From assembly GCA_025464645.1 (NCBI GenBank), contig JAODGF010000022.1:6065-19292 (forward strand): a stretch of 13,228 nt of DNA. Reading direction: 5' to 3'. Numbering within the stretch: position 1 is the first letter of the stretch; each line of letters opens with the position of its first letter. The notes under the pieces are model-generated. The model did no database searches. It was given only the letters and a program-made list of their open reading frames with translations, and was not told the origin of the DNA. Source of the DNA: Methanosarcinales archaeon. Lineage in GTDB: Archaea; Halobacteriota; Syntropharchaeia; Alkanophagales; Methanospirareceae. The translations under genes were made by a program, and so were the position numbers. Below, in pieces: positions 7,263-13,228 of this stretch.

Positions 7263-7967
7263 TTAGATTCCTAAATAAGCGTTTTTTACATATTCATGAT
7301 CAAGAAGCTCATGGCCTTTCCCTTCCAGAATTATCCTCCCCTTTTCCAGCACATATGCGCGGTCAGAGAGCTCAAGCGCATGATGTATGTTCTGTTCCAC
7401 GAGTAATATGGTAACCCCTTCCTCATTCAGCTTTTTTATTATATCGAATACCTGTAATACGATTACGGGAGCTAATCCGAGTGATGGCTCATCCAGCATC
7501 AGAAGTTTTGGTTTCGACATCAGAGCGCGTGCTATGGCGAGCATCTGCTGTTCTCCTCCACTCAGTGTTCCTGCGAGCTGTTTTTTCCTCTCTTTGAGTT
7601 TTGGAAAGAGTTTGAAGACCCAATCGAGACTCTCTTCACGTAACTCCTTTGCTCTTGGCACATAAGCTCCCAGTATAAGGTTTTCAAGGACGCTCATCTT
7701 CGGGAATATCTCTCTGCCCTCAGGTGCGAGAGAAATCCCCGCAGCCACTATCTTGTACGCTGGTAGTCCTTCAATACTCTTGTCCATGAACCTGATACTG
7801 CCTGACTTTGACTTAAGCAGACCCTGGATGGTCTTTACAGTGGTTGACTTCCCTGCTCCGTTAGAACCGAGGAGGGTTACAATCTCTCCCTCGTTAATAT
7901 TGAAAGAGATGTCCCATAACACCTGTACCTTATCGTAAGCGACATTTAATTCCTTTATCTCAAGCAT
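7263..7967 (-). CDS. livF: branched-chain amino acid type ABC transporter, ATPase LivF
   Basis: This cytoplasmic nucleotide-binding subunit heterodimerises with LivG. From ATG 7967 the product is 234 residues, a typical LivF length, beginning MLEIKELNVAYDKVQVLWDIS. Walker A is GSNGAGKST (34-42), the Q-loop region APEGREIFP (81-89), the signature LSGGE (135-139) and Walker B LLMLDE (155-160). VEQN replaces the usual switch histidine, as is common in LivF. An alternative GTG at 7997 overlaps the livG stop (GTGA) and would add 10 residues. ATG 7967 is preferred because LivF proteins normally begin at that point and a purine-rich GAGAGG lies 12 bases ahead. It is the second gene of the livG-livF unit. 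Confidence 0.9.
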   Translation of the reverse strand: MLEIKELNVAYDKVQVLWDISFNINEGEIVTLLGSNGAGKSTTVKTIQGLLKSKSGSIRFMDKSIEGLPAYKIVAAGISLAPEGREIFPKMSVLENLILGAYVPRAKELREESLDWVFKLFPKLKERKKQLAGTLSGGEQQMLAIARALMSKPKLLMLDEPSLGLAPVIVLQVFDIIKKLNEEGVTILLVEQNIHHALELSDRAYVLEKGRIILEGKGHELLDHEYVKNAYLGI

Positions 7968-7993
7968 ATTTGGAATTTTCCTCTCTTTTCTTA

Positions 7994-8722
7994 TCACATA
8001 TATGCTTTTTCTCCGAGATATGAGTTTATAACCTTTTCATCCGCTGCTATTTCAGCGGGTGTTCCTTCCGCTATCTTTTCTCCGTGGTGCAGTACAACAA
8101 TACTGTCGGAGACGTTCATTATAACCCTCATAACATGTTCTACCATGAGTATTGTTATTCCGGAGTCGCGGATTTTCTGTATCAGTGCGATTGCATCTTT
8201 GCTTTCTTTCGGATTTAGTCCTGTCGTTACCTCATCTAACAACAATAGTTTTGGGTCGGTTGCCAGAGCTCTTGCAAGCTGTACTCTCTTAAGCTCGACA
8301 ACATTAAGGTTTTTCACCGGGTAATTTATCTTATCCAAAGGGTAACCAACGGAATCAAGATTCTGTTCTGCCTTTTCTCTGGCTTCCTCCATACTGATCT
8401 TTTCGGAATTCCCGAACAACGCACCTACAAGGACGTTTTGAAATGCAGAGAGTTCAGGGAAAGAGTGCACGAGCTGGAATGTCTTAGCGATTCCCAGCTT
8501 ACATACTTTATTGGGACTCAAGTTTGTTATATCCAATCCATTAAATATGATTGACCCTGAAGTGGGTGGATAGACGCCACTCACGACGTTCAGGAGCGTT
8601 GATTTTCCCGCACCATTCGGACCCACAAGACCGACTATCGCGCCCTTCTTTATTCTAAAGCTTACGTCCTTGATGGCTGTTAGGCTGTCAAAGTGCTTGC
8701 TCACTTCTTTTATGGAAAGCAT
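7994..8722 (-). CDS. livG: branched-chain amino acid type ABC transporter, ATPase LivG
   Basis: This is the partner ATPase of LivF, 242 residues. Walker A is GPNGAGKST (34-42), the Q-loop is KTFQLVHSFPEL (80-91), Walker B is LLLLDE (159-164) followed by VTTGLNP, and the switch histidine is in VEH at 194-196. The signature region reads NLNVVELKRVQLARAL (138-153) where most ABC ATPases have LSGGQ. The surrounding helix aligns well with LivG proteins. It starts at ATG 8722, the first gene of its own minus-strand unit, with a TATA-like element at 8756-8767 and no clear Shine-Dalgarno site. Its tail touches the livF start region, which suggests coupled translation. Confidence 0.9.
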   Translation of the reverse strand: MLSIKEVSKHFDSLTAIKDVSFRIKKGAIVGLVGPNGAGKSTLLNVVSGVYPPTSGSIIFNGLDITNLSPNKVCKLGIAKTFQLVHSFPELSAFQNVLVGALFGNSEKISMEEAREKAEQNLDSVGYPLDKINYPVKNLNVVELKRVQLARALATDPKLLLLDEVTTGLNPKESKDAIALIQKIRDSGITILMVEHVMRVIMNVSDSIVVLHHGEKIAEGTPAEIAADEKVINSYLGEKAYM

Positions 8723-8755
8723 TTTTGGGTTTCACGTTTGTGTAAATGGATGCGA

Positions 8756-8767
8756 ATATATAAATAA
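8756..8767 (-). promoter_or_regulatory. TATA box for livG-livF
   Basis: Read on the minus strand the element is TTATTTATATAT, centred about 39 bases ahead of the livG ATG. It would give a leader of roughly 12-15 bases. It indicates that the two ATPase genes have a promoter independent of livKHM. It is a visual match only. Confidence 0.45.
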
Positions 8768-8817
8768 CTTGCGTATTTTTATTTTTTACTCGCCACCGGT
8801 TTGATGGGCAATCTCCT

Positions 8818-9462
8818 CTACGTTTCATCTATCAACAGCTTTATGTGCTCGCTTATTTGATGAAACTTGCGATGTCTCTTCGTTGGCCAATACGAAATTA
8901 CAAACTTTGCGTTTTTATCTAAAATCTTTACTTCTAACACCTTTCCCGCTGTGTCGGTTAGTGTCCTCTCCATGTCCATAGAGCCTCGCGCTTGCATGTC
9001 CCAAATATTGCGTAAGGTTAAAAAACCCAGTAGCGCTGTTCGTCCTAATAAACAAACCCTTTCGGGCTTTATATACTCGATTTCTCGTTTAAGGTGCTGT
9101 TCCGCACAGAGTTTTATAACTTTTCCATGAGGAGCGGCATTTTTACCGTTCCTCGCTGAGGGGCACTTCACTGTCGGCAGAAGATAAAAACCCGCTTCGA
9201 TAAAATCGTCTATGGTGTTGATCTCATAGTTCAAATCACTTCGTAAGAGTTCAAATAAACTATTTCGCAATCTGTCTTTTGATCTTTCGTGATAGAAGTA
9301 GTAGCGACTGTTCAGAGGAGGTGCTTCAGAAATAAAAAGGAACTTTGCGTTCTGGGGTTCTGATGTTGGGATTCTATCATCAGGGCATCTAACCGAATAA
9401 AAGCCTTCTTCTTTGCACTTCGTACATCCCTTTATTCTATTCTGTATTTCACTCCAGTTCAT
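8818..9462 (-). CDS. uracil-DNA glycosylase superfamily protein, Fe-S type, with altered active-site motifs
   Basis: The 214-residue protein has the layout of family-4-like UDGs: an N-terminal C13-x2-C16, then FLFISEAPP (41-49) where glycosylases have a 'GEAPG' motif, then LPTVKC (95-100), C119 and YIKPERVCLLGRTALLGF (130-147). C13, C16, C100 and C119 match the four cysteines that hold a [4Fe-4S] cluster in family 4. The active-site positions differ. SEAPP replaces GEAPG, and the C-terminal YWPTKRHR (191-198) stands where HPS/HPA is expected, so the usual histidine is a tryptophan. It may be a distinct glycosylase, a non-uracil nucleic-acid enzyme or an inactive relative. The ATG at 9462 has no clear ribosome site. 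It is divergent from the pyrE-like gene and lies behind neither operon. Confidence 0.7.
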   Translation of the reverse strand: MNWSEIQNRIKGCTKCKEEGFYSVRCPDDRIPTSEPQNAKFLFISEAPPLNSRYYFYHERSKDRLRNSLFELLRSDLNYEINTIDDFIEAGFYLLPTVKCPSARNGKNAAPHGKVIKLCAEQHLKREIEYIKPERVCLLGRTALLGFLTLRNIWDMQARGSMDMERTLTDTAGKVLEVKILDKNAKFVISYWPTKRHRKFHQISEHIKLLIDET

Positions 9463-9533
9463 GTCGCTTTTACTTTAAAACATTCTGAAATTCCATATTT
9501 TGAAATCTATATCTCACTTATTTATTGAATTAA

Positions 9534-9541
9534 TTTATATA
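9534..9541 (+). promoter_or_regulatory. TATA box for the pyrE-like gene, implying a leaderless transcript
   Basis: TTTATATA is centred about 24 bases ahead of the ATG at 9562, the distance at which archaeal transcription starts. The mRNA would begin at or within a base or two of that ATG. This argues against the in-frame ATG at 9541, which overlaps the box itself. It is a visual match only. Confidence 0.45.
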
Positions 9542-9561
9542 TGTATGTGGTGGATGTAACT

Positions 9562-10224
9562 ATGGAAGATATATCAGAGATGTGCTCAGAAATCCTCCTC
9601 AAAATCGAATCTGTTCATTTTTATGATGGCGTTCCTTATCAATTTACATCCGGTGTACTTAGTCCTGTCTATGTTGATTGCCGAAAAATAATCTCATATC
9701 CAAATGAAAGACGGAAAATAATAGAATGCGCAAGTTACATTGTAAGAGAAAATATAGGAATTCAAAACATAGACATAATCGCAGGAGGGGAGACAGCAGG
9801 GATTCCGTTTGCTGCGTGGCTATCTGAAGAGCTGGATATCCCTATGATTTACGTCAGAAAAACTCCAAAAGGGCACGGCAGACTGTCTCAAATAGAAGGA
9901 AAAATCGAGAAAGGAGATAAAGTATTATTGTTTGAAGACTTGATTTTTGATTCACGTAGTAAAATAAACTTCTTTAAAGGAGTCTCAAATGCAGGAGGGG
10001 CCATGAAGCATGTCTTAGTGATATTTGAATATGGGATACCCAAAGCAAGAGAAAAACTTAAAGAACATGGTTTAATGTTGCATTCTCTGGTGAATTGGGA
10101 TGTTCTGTTACCCTTAGCTTATGAGGATGGATATTTTTCAAATGACGAATGCAAAGAAATAAGAAAGTTCTTAAAAAATCCTCAAAATTGGGCAAAAACT
10201 CTTAGGACAAATTCTACAAAATAG
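9562..10224 (+). CDS. pyrE: orotate phosphoribosyltransferase-like protein, alphaproteobacterial-type, eroded PRPP loop
   Basis: OPRTase joins orotate to PRPP to make OMP in pyrimidine synthesis. The 220-residue protein shows FTSGVLSPVYVDCR (28-41), IIAGGETAGIPFAAWL, and the catalytic loop VRKTPKGHGR (98-107) with its Lys and His kept. The C-terminal half (FEYGIPKAREKLKEHGLMLHSL then WDVLLPLA) resembles the longer alphaproteobacterial PyrE rather than the shorter archaeal form. The PRPP loop, EDLTTDGGSK in those relatives, reads EDLIFDSRSK here (125-134), so both glycines and the TT pair are lost. Activity is therefore uncertain. It looks visibly more A/T-rich in codon choice than the hdrA gene beside it, which fits possible transfer; this was not calculated. 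The start at 9562 is chosen from promoter spacing. The 3' end overlaps the convergent hdrA gene by 11 bases. Confidence 0.8.
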   Translation: MEDISEMCSEILLKIESVHFYDGVPYQFTSGVLSPVYVDCRKIISYPNERRKIIECASYIVRENIGIQNIDIIAGGETAGIPFAAWLSEELDIPMIYVRKTPKGHGRLSQIEGKIEKGDKVLLFEDLIFDSRSKINFFKGVSNAGGAMKHVLVIFEYGIPKAREKLKEHGLMLHSLVNWDVLLPLAYEDGYFSNDECKEIRKFLKNPQNWAKTLRTNSTK

Positions 10225-13200
10225 AGGAAGAAGCACTTAACATTGCCTCTATCTGTACAGACGTAAAGTGCTTCTGTGTCATCGCACCGACTGGGCATTC
10301 GGGAATGCATGCGCCACAGCCTTTACAGAGCGCTGGATTCACATACGATTTCCTCGTTCTGAGCAAGATTTCCTCCAACTGCTTCTCCTCTTCTCTCAAC
10401 TCTATCGCCCCAAACGGACAAACCTCCTCGCATGCACCACAGCCGATGCAAAGCGCTTCATTCACTTCTGCTATTATCGGCTCCACTTCTATATAGTCCC
10501 TGGATAAGAGACTGCAAGCTCGCGATGCCGCTGCTGATGCCTGTGCCACGCTATCAGGAATATCTTTTGGCGATTGACAGCATCCAGCGATGAAAATACC
10601 ATCGGTAAGCGTATCCATCGGTCTAAGTTTTGGATGCGCTTCAAGAAAGAATTTATCGGCACTTTGTGTTATCTTTAATTTCCTTGCAAGGTCAAGGATA
10701 TCGCTTCGGGGAACAATGCCAGTTGCAAGTACCACAAGGTCTGCCTCCTTCTCCACATAACGACCTTCACTTACCGTTTTTACTTTCAATTTGCCCTTTT
10801 CATCTTTCTTCACTTTTATCTCGTCTGTTAACTCCCTTCTTATGTACTTCACGCCTTCCTCCTTCACTCGCCAGTAAAACTCTTCAAATCCCTTACCAAA
10901 TGCCCTCACATCCGTATAGAACACCGTTACATTCGCATCCGGGATATGCTCTTTCACCAGGTGCGCCTGTTTCGCTATGTACATACAGCAGACCCTGGAG
11001 CAGTATTCATTCCCCTTTCCGCATTCCACCTCTTTCTCCCTTGACCCCACGCAAGAAATGAAAACCACTTCTTTCGGCTCTTTTCCATTTATTTCTATCT
11101 TCCCACCAGACGGACCGGAAGCGTTACAGAGCCGCTCGAATTCCAAGCCTGTTATTACCTCATCATATTCATACCCGTAATTTGGCTCCAAAGTAGGGTC
11201 GAACAAATCATAACCCGTTGCGGCTATTATCGCCCCTATCTCTATCTCAAACAATTCTTCTTTCATCTCGTGGTTTATCGCATCTGCCTCACATACCTTC
11301 TCACAGAGCCTGCAATCTGCACAAATTCCACATCTCAAGCATCTTTTTGCCTCTTCTATCGCTTCATCCTCTGTAAATCCAAGCTCAACCACTTCAAAGC
11401 TATTCCTCCTGCTTTCAATCGGTAGTTTCGGCATCCTTATCCTTTCTTTCTTCTCTAACTCCGGTAGCCATGCTTTTACCTCCTCTATTCCTATCTCCTC
11501 CTTTTTCCTTGCCTCTTCCTCTCTTTCTCCCTCCTGTTCTGGTAAGTGCTCTCCCCGCAGATACCTATCAATTGCCTCTGCGGCTCTCTTACCTCCTGCT
11601 ATCGCATCTATCACCGTTGCAGGTCCTGTCACGGCGTCACCACCTGCAAATACACCCTCTACGTTTGTTCGCCCATTTTCATCCGCTTTTATCCGGTTGC
11701 CAAATATTTCTACACCACTTCCTTCAAGGAATCCAAGCTCCGATTGCTGACCTATTGCCAGCATGACCGTATCTACATCCATCATAAACTCCGAACCTTC
11801 AACAGGTATAGGTCTTCGTCTCCCGGATTCATCTGGTTCTCCCAATTCCATCTTCATACATTCCATTCCTCGCACTTTTCCTGCTTCATCACCAATGATT
11901 CTACTCGGATTCGTTAAATATGCTATTTTCACGCCTTCTTCCGCTGCATCTGTTATCTCCTCTTCTCTTGCCGGCATCTCCTCCTTCGACCTTCTATACA
12001 CAATCGTCACGTCAGAACCCAATCGCAACGCACATCTCGCTGCGTCTATCGCTACGTTTCCGCCGCCTATCACCGCCACTTTCTTACCTATTTCCACTTC
12101 TTTACCCAGATTCAGTTCACGAAGGAAATCAACACCATGAACTACTCCCCTCAAACTCTCACCCTTAATACCGAGTTCTCTGCTCTTATCCGCTCCAATG
12201 GATACGAAAATAGCGTTGTATTCTGTTCTAAGTCTTTCAAAACCTTCTTTGTCTATCCTACTTCCTGTTTCTATCGCTATTTTCCCGGCACCTTCTCGTT
12301 TGATGTAATCTATCTCTTTTCTCAAAACGTCTCTTGGTAACCGGTATTCAGGAATTCCAGCAGCAAGCATTCCTCCGGAAACCGGCAACTTCTCAAATAT
12401 CCTTACTGAATACCCGCTCTTCGCAAGATAATAGGCTGCGGTTAGACCCGCGGGACCTGAGCCAATAATCGCTATCTTCTCCTCTCTCTCCTCCTTAATC
12501 GTATTTCCTTCTTTATCCTCTTCATAATCAATATAATCGGCTGCAAATCGTTTCAACGCCGCAATGGCAATCGGCTCGTCAATTTCTCCTCGATTGCATC
12601 TATCCTCACACGGATGTGGGCATACATACCCACAAATCGCAGGTAACGGATTCGTCTCCCTTATCAAATCAACTGCTTCCTTATATCTACCCTGCGAAAT
12701 CAAAGCAACGTAACCCTGCACATTCACACCTGCCGGACATCCCAATCTACATGGTGGTACTCTGTTTATTTTATCAATTGTGTACACCAGAGGAATAGCT
12801 TGAGGAAAAGGAATGTACACCGCCCCTCTTTTTGATAACCCCAAATCGAAATCATTGGGAACGACTTCTTTAATCGGGCATATGTTTGCACATTCTCCAC
12901 AGCCCGTGCATTTCGCCTCGTCCACGTAACGGGGCTTCTTCTTTACCGTCACCCTGAAATTCCCTACATAGCCCTCCACACTCTCCACTTCCGCATAAGT
13001 AATCAGCTTGATGTTCTCATGACGAGCTACATCCACCATCTTCGGTGTGAGCACACAGGCAGAGCAATCTAAAGTGGGAAATGTTTTATCAAGCTGTGCC
13101 ATGTGCCCCCCGATGGTCGGTTCTCGTTCCACTAAATAGACCTGAAAACCCGCATCTGCAATGTCCAGTGCGCTTTGTATTCCTGCTATACCTCCACCTA

Positions 13201-13228
13201 TTACCAGCACAGAGGGCGTCACACCTAC
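10214..13228 (-). CDS. hdrA: HdrA-like flavoprotein with inserted GltD/NfnB-like NAD(P)H oxidoreductase module (5' end outside window)
   Basis: HdrA is the flavin subunit of heterodisulfide reductase-type electron-bifurcating complexes. Residues are numbered from the GTG at 13222. The HdrA FAD fold begins VLVIGGGIAGIQSALDIADAG, with the HdrA cluster LDCSAC at 51-56 and a ferredoxin site at C105/108/111/115. At about 153-632 lies a whole GltD-like module: PPCRLGCPAGV, ICGYVCPHPCEDRC (196-209), FAD motif GSGPAG (254-259), NAD(P)H motif GGGNVA (386-391), GVFAGGD, ending EEAKRCLRCG. HdrA then resumes with six cysteines at 628-644, IIAATGYDLFD, CVGSRE, YCSRVCCMY, DVRAFGKGFEEFY and AGCCQSPKDIPDSVAQA. 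It closes with two ferredoxin sites (C925-935 and C966-976). The frame stays open to the window edge as VGVTPSVLVIGGG. Canonical HdrA has about 130-150 further N-terminal residues, so the true start is probably outside the window. No hdrB or hdrC lies downstream. Confidence 0.9.
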   Translation of the reverse strand, partial: VGVTPSVLVIGGGIAGIQSALDIADAGFQVYLVEREPTIGGHMAQLDKTFPTLDCSACVLTPKMVDVARHENIKLITYAEVESVEGYVGNFRVTVKKKPRYVDEAKCTGCGECANICPIKEVVPNDFDLGLSKRGAVYIPFPQAIPLVYTIDKINRVPPCRLGCPAGVNVQGYVALISQGRYKEAVDLIRETNPLPAICGYVCPHPCEDRCNRGEIDEPIAIAALKRFAADYIDYEEDKEGNTIKEEREEKIAIIGSGPAGLTAAYYLAKSGYSVRIFEKLPVSGGMLAAGIPEYRLPRDVLRKEIDYIKREGAGKIAIETGSRIDKEGFERLRTEYNAIFVSIGADKSRELGIKGESLRGVVHGVDFLRELNLGKEVEIGKKVAVIGGGNVAIDAARCALRLGSDVTIVYRRSKEEMPAREEEITDAAEEGVKIAYLTNPSRIIGDEAGKVRGMECMKMELGEPDESGRRRPIPVEGSEFMMDVDTVMLAIGQQSELGFLEGSGVEIFGNRIKADENGRTNVEGVFAGGDAVTGPATVIDAIAGGKRAAEAIDRYLRGEHLPEQEGEREEEARKKEEIGIEEVKAWLPELEKKERIRMPKLPIESRRNSFEVVELGFTEDEAIEEAKRCLRCGICADCRLCEKVCEADAINHEMKEELFEIEIGAIIAATGYDLFDPTLEPNYGYEYDEVITGLEFERLCNASGPSGGKIEINGKEPKEVVFISCVGSREKEVECGKGNEYCSRVCCMYIAKQAHLVKEHIPDANVTVFYTDVRAFGKGFEEFYWRVKEEGVKYIRRELTDEIKVKKDEKGKLKVKTVSEGRYVEKEADLVVLATGIVPRSDILDLARKLKITQSADKFFLEAHPKLRPMDTLTDGIFIAGCCQSPKDIPDSVAQASAAASRACSLLSRDYIEVEPIIAEVNEALCIGCGACEEVCPFGAIELREEEKQLEEILLRTRKSYVNPALCKGCGACIPECPVGAMTQKHFTSVQIEAMLSASSSIL

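Noticed and set aside
10268..12340. Several plus-strand open frames of 60-140 codons opposite hdrA
   Set aside because: They are shadows of a purine-rich coding strand. The products are rich in Leu, Pro and Ser and show no motifs.
1..13228. CRISPR arrays, tRNA or rRNA genes, riboswitches
   Set aside because: No spaced direct repeats, cloverleaf-forming segments or rRNA-like sequence were seen. The gaps between genes are under about 150 bases, apart from the degraded stretch at 223-726.
10214..13228. Reading the large gene as two genes (hdrA and gltD) joined by an assembly error
   Set aside because: The frame is unbroken over 3 kb, both joins fall at domain edges and the linker keeps both cysteine sets. 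A read-level check would still be decisive.

Overview
The window looks archaeal. TATA-like boxes lie about 25 bases ahead of inferred transcript starts, at least one gene appears leaderless, and there is a heterodisulfide reductase HdrA homologue, a family-4-like uracil-DNA glycosylase relative and remnants of a VapBC pair. HdrA beside a branched-chain amino-acid type ABC transporter and a RadC relative would suit Archaeoglobi or an ANME-1/Syntropharchaeia-like euryarchaeote. That placement is inference only; no rRNA or other marker is present.

Positions 1-1080 are a decaying accessory stretch. It holds the C-terminal end of an IS4/IS1634-type transposase cut by the window edge, a possible frameshifted ORF, a deletion-damaged VapB/VapC pair, and a headless RadC (JAMM/MPN) domain. 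The RadC domain lies in frame directly behind the recQ stop codon. Positions 1081-3898 (minus strand) are a two-gene operon of a PaaI-type hotdog thioesterase and a long RecQ helicase with RQC and HRDC domains.

Positions 4044-8722 hold a complete HAAT/Liv-type ABC importer. It is split into two convergent units: livK-livH-livM on the plus strand, and livG-livF on the minus strand. Their 3' ends lie 4 bases apart. The lipoprotein binds an amino acid or related small molecule outside the cell, LivH and LivM form the channel, and LivF and LivG hydrolyse ATP. Positions 8818-9462 (minus) encode a UDG-superfamily protein that keeps a likely Fe-S cluster but has altered active-site motifs. Positions 9562-10224 (plus) encode a PyrE-like orotate phosphoribosyltransferase of the form typical of alphaproteobacteria, with an eroded PRPP loop.

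Positions 10214-13228 (minus, cut by the window edge) encode the most interesting protein. It is an HdrA flavoprotein into which a whole GltD/NfnB-like NAD(P)H-oxidoreductase module has been inserted. It would have two FAD sites, one NAD(P)H site and several Fe-S clusters in one chain. This suggests an electron-bifurcating or confurcating enzyme that couples NAD(P)H to Hdr-type or ferredoxin electron transfer.
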